From Drosophila persimilis (taxonomy: Eukaryota > Arthropoda > Insecta > Diptera > Drosophilidae): a stretch of 64,000 nucleotides of DNA. Made by a program: the position numbers and the translations under genes. Positions 14,243 through 25,484 of this stretch are shown in pieces (position 1 is the first letter of the stretch; each line of letters starts with the position of its first letter). The notes beneath the pieces were generated by a model that saw nothing but the letters and a program-made list of their open reading frames with translations, made no database searches and was not told where the DNA came from. The stretch covers positions 806,001-870,000 of the forward strand of contig NW_020825330.1 of NCBI RefSeq assembly GCF_003286085.1, given 5' to 3'.

Positions 14243-16184
14243 ATGCCACCTAAGAAGCACGAGGAGCCAGAGCGCAAGCCCCTGATCGGACGCATTGGCA
14301 CCAATCTGAGAATCGGCATCGTCGGCGTCCCCAATGTGGGCAAGTCGACGTTCTTCAATGTGCTGACCGAGAGCGCCGCCCCGGCGGAGAACTTCCCCTT
14401 TTGCACGATCAAGCCGAATGAGAATAAGTATTACCAATTATCCATCGGCCCGCGGGCCCCCAGGGCCCCGCAAAATCCAAAAATCCAGGCGGGGGCAATT
14501 TCTTTAATCATTGTAATCAGTATTTTGAATATAATTTTTATTCAAGACTTGTCGATGGCAATGGACTGCCCCCAGGAGCAGTCGCCACATCCACAGCCGC
14601 TTCTAATTCCAAATTGCTTGCTGGCTCCGCCTGCACTGGACGCGGGGCTGGTCTGGGTCTGGGTCTGGTCCTTCTAAAAAGAAACTATTTCGTTTGGGGC
14701 GTGTCGCGGCCTTAGCAATTTTATCAGATCCAGTTTCCAATATGCAAATTGCCCCCGCATCCAGTCCACCCGGTCCACGGTCTACCGTCCTCGGATCGGT
14801 TTCAGTTTCTTGAGCGACTTCATTTTGGTTTCAGACTCTCGTGGATTGTTCAAAATTATAGAAAATTGCCATGATTGGCGGCCCGCTGATGCTGCCGGGG
14901 CTTCTCGTTCCACTCTCTTGCCATGTAAGCTAACATGCGTCTCGTCGCTCTTCTTTCGTTTTTTCGTTCCATGTGGTGGGCTGTGATGTGATGTGGCTGC
15001 CTTTGCCCTACCCACACGTCGCGTTCCGGTCCCCGACGAGCGCTTCGACTACCTCGTGGAGTACCACAAGCCGGCCAGGTGAGTCCTTGCGCTTTCAGTT
15101 TCTTTCCGCCTTGAATGTGTCACTGACTTCTGTTTCTGTTTTTTCAGCGTGGTGCCCGCTTACCTGAATGTAGTGGACATTGCCGGTCTGGTCAAGGGAG
15201 CAGCCGAAGGCCAGGGGCTGGGCAACGACTTCCTTTCGCACATCAGCGCTTGCGATGCCATTTTCCATTTATGCCGTGCCTTCGAGGACCCCGACGTTAC
15301 GCACGTAGAGGGCGAGGTTGACCCAGTGCGCGATCTGGAGATCATCTCCGAGGAGCTGCGCCTCAAGGACGAGGAGAAGCTCCTGCAGAATCTGGACAAG
15401 CTGGAGAAGATGGTGGCCCGCGGTGGCGACAAGAAACTTAAGCCCGAGTACGACTCCATGGTGAAGATCAAGGAGATATTGATCGACCAGAAGCGTCATC
15501 TGCGCTTCGAGGACTGGAATGCCCACGATGTGAGCGAGAATCCCCCCTCTCAATCTTTGCATCCCGCTCATACTAATGATCTCCGCTTTTGCCGTCTCGC
15601 TCGCTATTGTGCAGATTGAGGCGCTCAACAAGTATCTGTTCCTGACATCGAAGCCGGTCATCTACCTGGTGAACCTCTCCGACAAGGACTTCATACGCAA
15701 GAAGAACAAGTGGCTGCCCAAGATCAAGGAGTGGATCGACAAGAACGATCCAGGCGCCCTGCTCATCCCCTTCTCGGGCGCCTTCGAGCATCAGCTGAGC
15801 GAGAAAGATGAGCTCGAACGCAAAGCCTACGAAACGGAGACCAAGTGCAAGAGTCAGCTGGACAAAATCATCATCACCGGCTATAAGGCACTGCAGCTTG
15901 AGTACTTCTTCACCGCCGGCCCCGACGAGGTCAAGGCCTGGACCATCCAGAAGGGCACCAAGGCCCCGGCCGCCGCCGGCCGCATTCATACTGACTTCGA
16001 GAAGGGCTTCATCATGGCCGAGATAATGCACTTTGCTGACTTCAAGGCGGAAGGCAGCGAGGCTGCCGCAAAGGCTGCTGGCAAGTACCGTCAGCAAGGA
16101 CGCAATCACACCGTCGAAGACGGCGACATCATCTTCTTCAAGTTCAATGCCGGCGCCGGTCTGAAGGACGCCAAGAAGAAATGA
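14243..16184 (+). CDS. Ola1: Obg-like ATPase 1 (OLA1/YchF family)
   Basis: Cytosolic TRAFAC-class P-loop NTPase of the OLA1/YchF family. The family prefers ATP to GTP and is linked to translation and stress responses. Exons join 14243-14423, 15018-15078, 15148-15529 and 15615-16184, giving 397 aa (human OLA1 is about 396). Visible motifs are the P-loop GVPNVGKS at residues 28-35, the G3 motif DIAG at 91-94, the G4-equivalent NLSD at 228-231, SGA at 262-264 and a C-terminal TGS domain at about 303-386. The start ATG begins MPPKK, as in animal OLA1; the preceding frame is open but has no ATG. Introns 2 and 3 are normal GT-AG (69 and 85 nt). Intron 1 is non-canonical: only ATAAGT...AC boundaries rebuild the conserved [11 protein letters not shown] segment. 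The G4 position that discriminates ATP is D here, where I recall E in the human protein. The identification is firm; the AT-AC boundary is inferred from protein conservation. Confidence 0.97.
14424..15017 (+). other. Ola1: Ola1 intron 1, putative U2-type AT-AC intron
   Basis: 594-nt intron with donor ATAAGTATT at 14424 and acceptor CACAC ending at 15017. Cutting here joins codon A|GT (Ser61) and restores NESRVPVP, the family sequence. A CTAAC branch-like motif lies at 14930-14934, and no AG dinucleotide occurs from there to the acceptor, as expected of a scanned 3' end. The GT at 14428-14429 cannot replace it: the nearest AG acceptor (14928-14929) leads straight into a TAA. The donor is not the U12 ATATCCTT type. 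Confidence 0.8.
15079..15147 (+). other. Ola1: Ola1 intron 2 (GT-AG, phase 2)
   Basis: 69-nt intron. The donor is CCAG|GTGAGT and the acceptor is TTTTTTCAG. The split codon AG|C encodes Ser81. Confidence 0.95.
15530..15614 (+). other. Ola1: Ola1 intron 3 (GT-AG, phase 0)
   Basis: 85-nt intron. The donor is CACGAT|GTGAGC and the acceptor is TTGTGCAG before ATTGAGGCG. It falls between Asp208 and Ile209. Confidence 0.95.
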
Positions 16185-16515
16185 TACCGCCTGGCCGCCC
16201 TCATCGCCATGTCCACCATTCTGTATATTAATTTGATTTTATACTCCCAGATGTTTCACTTTGCCTGAGGCCACGCAAACCCGCTAAACCGAATCCCCTC
16301 TCCTACACGCATGATCATGCCTTAGAATGATGCATTTTGAATTTCTTTTGTACGCCACGTAAACACTTTGACACTCTCAACCATCGTTGTTCTTGTTTCT
16401 GGTACAGTCAGGGCTCCAAATGAACCTGATTTGCACAATAACGAAGGATAATAAGCTATAATAATGCACGAAAGGCACCAGCCGACAACTCAGGGATATG
16501 GCTAAGCATTGGCCA

Positions 16516-16521
16516 AATAAA
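16516..16521 (+). other. Ola1: Ola1 poly(A) signal
   Basis: Canonical AATAAA 332 nt after the Ola1 stop codon, implying a 3' UTR of about 350 nt ending near 16540. Confidence 0.75.
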
Positions 16522-17106
16522 GTTGGAGACTAAAATGACGTCCCACCGCACCCCATCAATCTGTGGATTCGAGCACGAGATCGTCGGAGGAACCGTCTTT
16601 CGTTTGGTTCGGAGAGACGGCGATCTTTCTATTTTTATCTGATTAAAATCGTGGCATTTCCCGAAATGACCTTGAATGTCGGGACAGCAGATATTTTTGG
16701 TACATTAGCTGTGGAATGACTGCCCCGACCTGGGACGTGCGAGTGTGGTTCCGAAGCGATCGGGAAATCGAATTCTGAGGGGAATTGCTGTATCTGTGGC
16801 CTACGGATGTATCGAAATATTTGATGGTATTTGTTGTCTCTATTTATGCGAGATATGTACGGTCTTCCCCAGATTTAGGCTTTGAAAACTTCACAGAATT
16901 AGTTCATTCTTTTGGCTATATCTCGCCCAAATGTAGTGCATTAGGGCGTGGCATGTCTTTCCGTTCATCAACTGACATGCGAAAAAAAGAAATCGATTTT
17001 GTGCCGATGCCAAAAATCGGCAAGTCGAAAACTCACAATACGTTCTCCCAACAATGTGTGATTGTATTTTCGTTTTCAGAGTTTGGTTTCTGTTTCCTGT
17101 TGTGGT

Positions 17107-17260
17107 TCCAGCGTACTTTAATGTATGGGTCAAAGAATGCCTCTGCCATTGTCACGGGCTTTGCGTGAGGTTATAGTATTGCTGGCCTCTAGAACTGAAA
17201 GTTGTGTTTCGTTTTCGTTGCTGTTTCCCTTGAGGGTCCAGCGTATTTTAATGTATGGGT
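17107..17260. repeat. direct repeat, 24-bp arms 130 bp apart
   Basis: A 24-bp segment (17107-17130) recurs at 17237-17260 with one mismatch. Both copies follow related T-rich leaders beginning TTTCGTTTTC, so the duplicated unit is probably about 55-65 bp. It may be a local duplication or the remnant of a mobile element. Confidence 0.75.
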
Positions 17261-19255
17261 GTACGGTGTACAGAGTCCATAGGTTTTCCGATTGTTGCCT
17301 TCTGTGGTCTATTTGTTTTTTGGTTTCCGTACTCACTTACCTTTACTTTAGTATTTTTGGAGCTCTTGTCCGACAGAAGAACCGTGGCATTCGCATCAGA
17401 AAAAGAGAAATGGACAAATGATTTCCAATTTGATGCGAAAGTATGACAAAGCTGGGCTGGCTGGCTCCTGATGATGCGGCGGTGGCCCAACGCCGGAGCC
17501 GACGACCCTGGGATCTAGTCCAGCTAGTTCGTTTGCGACATGTTCGGTGTATCTACATATATACTGTGTGGTTGGTTAGTGCCAGAGTCTGGCACTCCCT
17601 GATTTGTAGCTTATAGCTTTACGAAGATTCCGATTCAAACAAGTTCGGTTCACCCTTTTCGCTATATCGCGGCTAAATCTGGACAGATCAGAGCCAGCTT
17701 TGTAACGCCAGGATATTTCCTAGTCAACTAACAAGCAACAGAAAAGGATCAGTACTACTCAGTACTCAGTAATCAGTACTCTTTTCATGTCTAGCTGTCA
17801 GAAATGTACGGGTAGGGGGCGAAGAGGTAATGCACTTTCTTGCGTGTAAGCCTCGCAAAATGTATCGCTTACCATCATTAGCTTCTGTCAAAGGTCCCAG
17901 GCATTGACAATCTCGCAACTGAGGTTTCAGGACTGGAACTGAAACTGAAACTGAGACTGAATGCAGCAGCTCTTCGTTTTCTTTCCGAAAAGTTTTTAAT
18001 CATCTTGCCACAGCGCTCACAAAGTTGGGAAGGAACACCTGTGCAAAGAGCGCCGGCCAGCAGCAAGCTACAAGACTACTACAAGACAAGGCACAAAGGC
18101 GAAGGGCCAAAAGGGGCTGGATGGGGAATGGATAGGGGAGGGGCCCCTTGCTGTGCAAATGCAGCTGCAAGACGCACACAAAGCGGCAAAGCGGTGGTGG
18201 GGTCTCGGCGAGTGCATGGGTGGGTGGCTCGGCGGTTGTGTGGTTTCCCGCCCCATCACCGACTCTGGTCGCAGCGGCAAGTTCCTAAGCACATAATTTG
18301 GTTTACCGCATTGCCAAACATGCGCCTCCATGAAACACGCACCAGGAACCAGGAACCAGGCACCGGGCACTCCCCCCCCCTCTTGGGAGGCGCTCTTGCT
18401 CTGGCACTGGCTCCGTCTCTCTGTTAATCTTTGCCGTAAGAAACTTTTCTTGTGCACTGTGGAACGAATTGCGGGAACAAATCCATTTTCCAATTTTATA
18501 TTTCAACTCTTGGTATGAGTATAATTTCATAGAAATTTAAATCTAATCTTTGCACTTCTTCTATTCGCTTCTGAAGGCGTTTTTCTGTGGGTGTAATACC
18601 GTGTAAGCGTCTCTTCTTTAATTTCATGGCGATTGGTCTTATATCCATATATAGTAGACATATGTATGTGTGACCAGGTTTCCTTAAGATTTTCTGTAGG
18701 CTTTCTTTTGATATTCTTTAGATCTCCCTTAGATCTCCTTTTGATGTCCCTTAGACCTACTTTACACCTCCTATAGCTATAGATCTTCGTTGGTTTCTTC
18801 CAACGTCCAATGTCTGCAATGGTATATCTCGTGCGGTGCCCACTGTACGTGCGGCCTGCACTCCTGCATCCTTTTGGCTGGCCAAAAACTTTGGCGTGGC
18901 AGCAACTTTTCATATGAAATGTGCAAAATTACACACTCCTAGCCCAGCCCAGCCCAGCCCCAAGAAACGAGCCGACAAAAATATTTTGAATGTTTTATTA
19001 GCACAGAGAAGGAGCCGCAGAAGAGGGGCAGTCAGAATGGGGCAGGAGGGGGGAATGTAAATGCAATTGCAGTGGATTTGTAGTTAATTAAAGTGTAATG
19101 TCTGGCCATGTATGAGTCTGCTCTATGGGTCTCTGCTTCACCTCCTCCTTGGCTGATCCTGATCCTGATCCTGTTGGGCGCCAAAACGTTGACAAGCCCC
19201 ATCAGATGGGCATGAAATATGGCCACTCTAAGTTCGGGCAAATGGCTCTTGCTCT

Positions 19256-19297
19256 GGCTATAGCTATGGCTATGGCTATGGCTATGGCTATGGCCAT
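19256..19297. repeat. (GGCTAT)7 hexamer repeat
   Basis: Seven hexamers, mostly GGCTAT, with AGCTAT and GGCCAT variants. Confidence 0.9.
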
Positions 19298-20166
19298 GGC
19301 CAGAACTGCCCTCGACGCCCGTCAACAAAGAGGCCAAACACAAATCATTCAGACTACAACAAGTCGGCATGGCAGGAATCCCAGGTCCAGTTGGTCGGCC
19401 AAACGGGGGCTGTAGGGATACCCTTTCGGTGTCCCCCTATGGCCAAAACTGCGCTGGTCTTGACCCTCCAAAGAGGTACTACTATGAAGCCCTGTCCGAT
19501 CTGTTGGCCTTTGTGAGGGCGCTAGGGCTCCCCGTTGTCATAGCCAAGGGACCCTCGCGCCAGCAAGGATATCAAAAACATTTCAAGCCTGTTGGCGAGG
19601 AGGTTTTTTCCTGTCTTGTTTGTTAGCTTGCCATTTGTCAGGCGGCAATCGTGCACTCAATTCAAAAATTCATTCAATTCAATTGAAAAATGGCGTTGAA
19701 TATTTGACGCATGCAACGGCAGACGGACAGAGGGGCAGATGGTTAGGGGTGTGGGTGTGGCATTGGGTGTGGAGCATCAACTGTCACTGGCAGAAGCAAT
19801 GGCCAGCAAAGCGTTAAAAATGGCTGTCATAAATTAATGAGCGACGAGCGTTCGTTCGAGTGACGCATCGAAATTGAATTGAATATATTTTTCGCTGAAT
19901 TGCATTCATTATTCATTTACAGCTGCCTTCCGTCTTCTGCCGTAAGCCCGTGTGTACCGTATAATCTCTGCCACACCCTCCTCCTGCGCCCCTGCGTGCC
20001 TGCCCCACTATTCTATTCCTCTAGCTCTTCTGGTGTGTCCAACTCCAGCTCCAGCTCCAGCTCGAGCTCCAGCTCCGGCTCCAATTGGATGGCCACTTTA
20101 ATTGCTTGTAAAAAGTGCAATGCACCGTAAGCAGAAACGGAGTCCCACTCACCCACTGACCCGGCA

Positions 20167-20214
20167 CCCACGCCCACGCCCACGCCCACGCCCACACCCA
20201 CGCCCACGCCCACG
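20167..20214. repeat. (CCCACG)8 hexamer repeat
   Basis: Eight CCCACG units, one of them CCCACA. Confidence 0.9.
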
Positions 20215-20364
20215 CTCCCGATTAACGCATCTGCCACCCCAGCCCATAGCCCACAGCCCACTCTACCAGGCCAGGCCCGTCTCAATTTCAATCCCAATCT
20301 GGCCATAAACGTGACAATAATATAAATCAGCAGATTGTGCCGCTCTCTCTCGATGCTGCAGCGA

Positions 20365-20399
20365 CAGTGGCAGTGGCAGTGGCAGTGGCAGTGGCAGTG
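20365..20399. repeat. (CAGTGG)n hexamer repeat
   Basis: Five perfect CAGTGG units plus a partial copy. The same unit recurs near 49482-49514. Confidence 0.9.
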
Positions 20400-22448
20400 C
20401 TACAGGCATCATCCTCGGGCCCCATCCTGGACCTTATCATCATAATCATACTCTCACCATCCCCCCATCAGCATCAGCATCATCATCATCATCATCATCA
20501 TCATTATCAGCGGCAGCATCATCATTGTTCTTGTCGTCTACGTCTACGTTGGCATTTAACTTAATGCCCACATGCGGCGACAGCGTAAAACGATCTGAGG
20601 ATTAGAGTCCTTCGCCCCGCCAGTAGCCAGGAGCAGCAACAGGAGGCACTGGCACTGGGAGGCAGGAAGAGGAAGCGGGCCCCCGTCCTCCGTCCTCCGT
20701 CCGCCGTCCGCTGGTTGCAACTAAGGTAAAACGTGCCGTTCCTGGAAATAAAGCGTGTAATTGTTTTGGCAGCTGCCGAAACGTTTTAACAGCTAATTAA
20801 GGAGCCATCAGAGAGAGAGAAAGAGAGAGAGAAATAGGAGGCAGCAGATGGGGTCCTACTCTCCAGGAAACTCTGGGTAATCTATACCGAGAGGATCTTG
20901 GCAGACTTAAATGGAATGGGGATTGGGGAGTGGGAACGGGAACGGGAACGGGATTCAGGAGCACCGCGTATGAGTACCTACTACCGATACTCGTGTTATT
21001 TGAGCACACCTTAAATCCATGGTGCATACTCGTGTGAGTAATCACTTTGCGATTCCTCTCTCTCTCTCTCTTTGGGAATCCTGTGTCTTTAAATCTACTG
21101 GCTGGGAATCTCTGCGCAGCTGAGACTGAGACCAACCTCTGTGGCAAGCTTCGGGATCCCCCTGCGGTTAATCGCAGCTGCAGTTCCAGCTCCTGCTCCC
21201 TGCACTTACCCATATGAATCTTCCCGGCTAGGGAATTCCCATTTGTGTGCTCAAGTTGATGCCACAAAAGCCGCTCCAGCCGCACGAGCAGAGCAATCTC
21301 ATTAACACCTCCACCGTCCAGGGGCTGCTCTCCCGCACACTCTCGCGGGCAGACGGGGGGATATGAGAGTAATTAAATTCGCACGAGCTGCAGGTGGCAG
21401 GAATATGAATGGAGCCGCGGTCGGGGGGCCGCGGGCTGGAATCTCTTTCCCTCAAAACTAATAAGCGGGAGATCAGCAAGTGGCCCGAAAGTATTTCTGG
21501 CCAAAGAGCAGAAAGTCAACGCTGGGAAACAATACATTAAGCAACTTTCAATCTGCCTGGAGAATGGGTTGCCTGGTGGCTGTTCCCGTGAGCAAACAGA
21601 CTCCTCCAACACACACACACACACCGTATATGTATACGAGCACACGTATGCCACCGGAAAATGTGTTCATTTCCGGTGTCAGTGTCAGAGGCAACAATGG
21701 TGCAGGGGCTGGGGCTGGGGCAGCGGCAGCGGCAGCTTCTCGCCCAACTTTTGCCCGTCGTGACTTTGATGAAAAATCGCGAAGCTGACGCTGCCAGTCG
21801 ACCCCAACAGATACGTGAGAATCAGAGTGTGTGGCGTCTGTGTGTGTGTGTCTAGAGATGGCTGCGTGACCTGCTCCTCCTCTCACGGAGCTCACGAGCC
21901 GAAGAGGTACTTCCAACTCTTCTGTCCATCTCCCAGAGACTCCACTCCCCTACTCACGACACGACGCGACACGGCCTGCTCCGTTCATCCCAAGACTCCC
22001 TACCCCCCGCTCACGCTCTCTTTGTCTCCCACTCTTATGTGCGATGCACTTCATTCAGGCGAAAAGCGAAGAGACATCATAATAATGTGGCCCATGTGGA
22101 AAACAAAGCAAACAGACAAACAAAACCGGGGCCAACAAGTGAGCGAACAGCAGACAAAAGCAGACCAGGAGAATATGCCAAAAAGTAGGCAACAAACAGA
22201 CACACCCACATACCCACATACCCATTCAAAACTCAATACCCACACCCGCATACCCACACCCATATCCACACTCTCACAGAGAGAGGGAGAGAGAGAGTCG
22301 CCCAAATGCAGCATATATTTTTAATTTCCTGTTATACATATGCAACACACCAGCTCACATATGACCCACAAATGGAAGGAGAGAACAGGGAAAAAACCGC
22401 AATCTATACAGCTATTCATATGCACAACTTTCTACCTTTCCAGCTTTC

Positions 22449-22488
22449 CAACTATCCAACTATCCAACTATCCAACTATCCACCTATC
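22449..22488. repeat. 8-bp CAACTATC repeat, 5 copies
   Basis: Four CAACTATC units and one CACCTATC. Confidence 0.9.
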
Positions 22489-23115
22489 CAGCGTCATGTC
22501 TTAGGTCAGGGACCCACAATCGAGGCAAAAGCATAACGACCATAATGCCACTCGCTCTGAAATGCAGAGAAGAGATTGCGATTACCCAACGGAGCTCATT
22601 AAATATCTTTAAAAGTTCGAAAGGTAAAGGTAAAGGTAAAGAATAATCATCTTCTCCTCGCTCCAGCAGATCAATCTTTAAGAGTTTTAATTCGATTCCC
22701 TTCACTTTTCGACGGCCTTTAATGCGAATGTCGCCGTACGATCTCAGGCATGACTAATAAGGAGCCAAGTGGGGGCCTTTCATGCTTGACTGGGTCATCG
22801 ATGAAGCACCGAACCCCAGTCCCAGTCCCAGCTCCAGCTCCAGCTCCATCCTCAGTTCCAGCATCTGCCACATCCACACCCACTACTCTGCTCTGCCCTG
22901 CTCTGCCCTGCACTCTACGGCCTCCCCGTTCTCCGGTCGTGTGTGGCTGTAAAGTAATTTATGGCATGCTCCCTGGGCATCCATATGCCTGATTTATGGC
23001 TGTTATTGAAAAATTCTTGTTGCAGCTTTTAATTATGAGGCGAGGTGCAAAAAAAACGATGAGAAAAAAGCTTAAATAAATACTCGAACATGGAAAAAAG
23101 TGCAGCACGGGCGGC

Positions 23116-23151
23116 AGGGTCGACAGGGTCGACAGGGCCGACAGGGTCGAC
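23116..23151. repeat. 9-bp AGGGTCGAC repeat, 4 copies
   Basis: Four tandem 9-mers with one C-for-T variant. Confidence 0.9.
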
Positions 23152-24609
23152 AGACAACCCATTGAGATGATGATGACTGCAAATCCCCCAACAAACAGCA
23201 CAAACTCAACCAAAAATGATGTCACTCCAGGGAGCAGAACGGGGGGAACGGGGCACAGAAATACCCAAAAAACAATACGCGGTATTGTGGCTTAAATTAG
23301 CTGAAAGCGATGCGATACACGGCCCAAAGAGTGCGCTCTGTCCGCCGTATGTGTTTTAATTTGCCGGAAATGAAGCGGGAATACGGAAAAAATGCCATTC
23401 CCGAAAGGAGAAGAAGAGGAGAGCCGATGCTGGAGCAGGATGCCGGAGAAGAAGCTGGAGCTGAAGACAAAACGAGTTACATGTCAAAACACGCGCCATT
23501 GCACAGGGGGAGGTGGCACGGGCATAAGCACGAGACACCAGTCGCTGGTGGAGCCACTGGCGGTGGCATGGGGCAGGTGCCGTGTGACATGCATGGCGCA
23601 AGTGTTTTAACACAATTTAATATGGCCCGACGACGACAGGGAAGAGAGGGAGTAAAACCAGAACCAGGACTGGCGACGATGACTACGGGAGATGTCGGAG
23701 AGATGGCGGAGACAACTTTTCCCAGCGATGACATGCACCAGACTCAGATAATATGGGCGCTCGACGAGGCCCAAGATGGCAACGAGTCCCTGCCGCTCCA
23801 TCCAGCCCCGCCAAACGATTCTCTCTCTCTCTCTCTCTGGAAGGCAGCAAGCAGCAGGGATATAAAGGAGTAAGGCGGAGGACACACGCCCCTGCAACGT
23901 TATTAAATCATAAAGCGCAAGCTGCCGCCGTCCTCTGATGCTCTCCCCACACATTAGGGCCCGTGGACCCATCCAGCAGCAGCAGGAGCAGGAGCAGGAG
24001 CAGGAACAGGAGCAGGAGCCATGGCAGAACTGCCTCTGCAGGATATGGGCTCAAAAAGAACAAATAACAGTGATACGAGTATGCTTATGGAAAGTAACCG
24101 GCGGCACACGACTGATCAAATGCCCTCAAAAAACAACATACAAAATATACATTAATACTCGTAAATAGAAATTTGTATGAAATGGGGTGGATTTACTATG
24201 GAAGTTCGCCCCTTTGATATTCATTTGAACAAGTATAGACCACCACAGAACTAACGTCTGTGCATGGGACCATGGCATTTAGTGGCACAGTGACAGCTGA
24301 TAGCTCTATGGCAGTCCCCTCCTTTTCCGTTCTCCTCACAGACATGTGCTTGTGTAGGGTATTAAGGCGACTTAATTGTAGGTACTTGTTGTGCGTCGCA
24401 GTTGTAGTTGATGTTCAGCGTATGCTGTTGCCGTTGCTGTGTCCCAAATGTTCTGGAATGGCTCAATGCTTAAGCGGCGCTCCCCAAAGTTGGACGAACG
24501 CACCTGTGCGTCAGGAAACGGAAACGGCCAGAGGAGCAGCCGAGAACGGGCAGGCATTGCCGCAGCGAGAGAGGGAGGGGGAGGGAGAGGGAGAGTTCAT
24601 ACATACATA

Positions 24610-24787
24610 TTCTCTTATTCAGAGTCACTATCTTAATTGATTTGTTTTGCATCTACTCGCATTCGTATCGTGCTTGAAGAGCCGCCACCGAGAGGCCGAT
24701 GCCCCGTTCCGGAGATTGCAGCGAGTCGTTCCTGCCACGCTCAATCGCAGAAGATCAGTGGCCGCCAGTCTGTTCATCGCCCCCACG
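24610..24787 (+). promoter_or_regulatory. 5' UTR/promoter-proximal region of first cysteine-rich gene
   Basis: A GA-rich run ends near 24596. It is followed by ATACATATTC and an initiator-like TTCAGAGT, then about 160 nt to the start codon at 24788. An upstream ATG at 24699 opens a different frame that overlaps the main start and stops within the gene. This could damp translation, or a UTR intron could remove it. The transcription start is not determined. Confidence 0.35.
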
Positions 24788-25093
24788 ATGGTTGCACGCT
24801 TCTCGCTTGTCGTCGTCTCGCTGCTGCTGGCGGTCCAGAGTCTGGCCGCACTGGGGCTGGCAGAGGCCTCAGACATAGCAGACGAGGCCCACAGACTGGA
24901 CCAGGCCTTCCACGAGTGTTGCCTGCAGGAGAGGCGGTCGCATCCCAGGAGTCAGTGCACAAAATGTACCCAGATGGTGGCCCCAACGCCAACAACGGGC
25001 CCGAAGGACGGCCCTAGGATCACGCTGAACAGTGCATGCGCCAAGGCCCATCAAAAATGTGCGAAACTGGAGAATTCGAAGGAATCGATGTGA
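24788..25093 (+). CDS. small secreted cysteine-rich protein, paralogue A
   Basis: 101-aa single-exon gene of a family I do not recognise. Residues 1-25 form a signal peptide (MVARF, then a leucine/valine-rich core to about Ala25). The predicted mature peptide of about 75 aa has six cysteines at 44, 45, 57, 60, 84 and 91, spaced CC-x11-C-x2-C-x23-C-x6-C. The sequence before the double cysteine, RLDQAFHECCL, matches RIDARFHQCCL in the next gene, so the two are tandem paralogues. The six cysteines suggest three disulfides and an extracellular role such as an effector peptide, a binding protein or a reproductive or venom-like peptide, but the sequence does not decide. The start is the first ATG before the signal peptide. 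An AATAAA at 25154 separates it from the downstream gene, so the pair are separate transcripts. Confidence 0.82.
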   Translation: MVARFSLVVVSLLLAVQSLAALGLAEASDIADEAHRLDQAFHECCLQERRSHPRSQCTKCTQMVAPTPTTGPKDGPRITLNSACAKAHQKCAKLENSKESM

Positions 25094-25153
25094 ATATAAG
25101 GGACATCGACATACTATACATATGCACACCTTACAAGACTCTCTGTAAAGCGA

Positions 25154-25159
25154 AATAAA
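25154..25159 (+). other. poly(A) signal of paralogue A
   Basis: AATAAA 61 nt after the stop codon of the first cysteine-rich gene. Confidence 0.7.
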
Positions 25160-25396
25160 GAAAGATCATACGATTCTCTGGGGTCGATTGTCTGGTTCCA
25201 GCGAAGATCCCAGGGACCTCGAATCCAGAAAAAAAATAGCTTGCCGGCTGTGACGTTCTTTGGACCCCTTTAATGATGCTTGTGAATTCCAATACTCCTC
25301 CAGGCCTACATCCCAAGATTCAGAAACCCTGTCGCACAGTGTAGTAAAGCACATAGAGTACGAGAACCAGCTGCATTTCGCTCCGTGCCGCTCAGC

Positions 25397-25410
25397 TGAT
25401 AAGCGGATAA
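25397..25410 (+). promoter_or_regulatory. paired GATA sites upstream of paralogue B
   Basis: TGATAA (25397-25402) and GGATAA (25405-25410) lie 8 bp apart in the same orientation, 75-88 nt before the start codon. Closely spaced GATA motifs are common in fly gut, fat-body and haemocyte enhancers. Whether these act as promoter elements or merely lie in the 5' UTR is unknown. Confidence 0.35.
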
Positions 25411-25484
25411 GCCGTTGGACTGTCGTGTGGTGGGGCAGGGCACGGCTCGTGGAATCTCCATTCAGTAGGCTCCCGGTTTCCGAG

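Larger units (their letters stand above)
16540..24600. other. intergenic region, no convincing gene
   Basis: The open frames here are short or repeat-derived. The longest (23310-23873, 187 codons) ends in a CT repeat and has no recognisable motif. The region holds a short direct duplication near 17.1-17.26 kb, a degenerate repeat around AGATCTCC near 18.70-18.78 kb, and many hexamer to 9-mer repeats. I see nothing else to annotate. Confidence 0.6.

Noticed and set aside
14429..14929. Conventional GT-AG alternative for Ola1 intron 1
   Set aside because: The GT at 14428-14429 would need an AG acceptor just before CGCGTTCCGG. The nearest AG (14928-14929) is followed by an in-frame TAA, and no AG occurs in the last 88 nt of the intron.
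23310..23873. 187-codon open frame on the + strand
   Set aside because: It contains a CT tract near its end, has no recognisable motif or homologue, and its composition is like the surrounding intergenic DNA. Conservation data could reopen the question.
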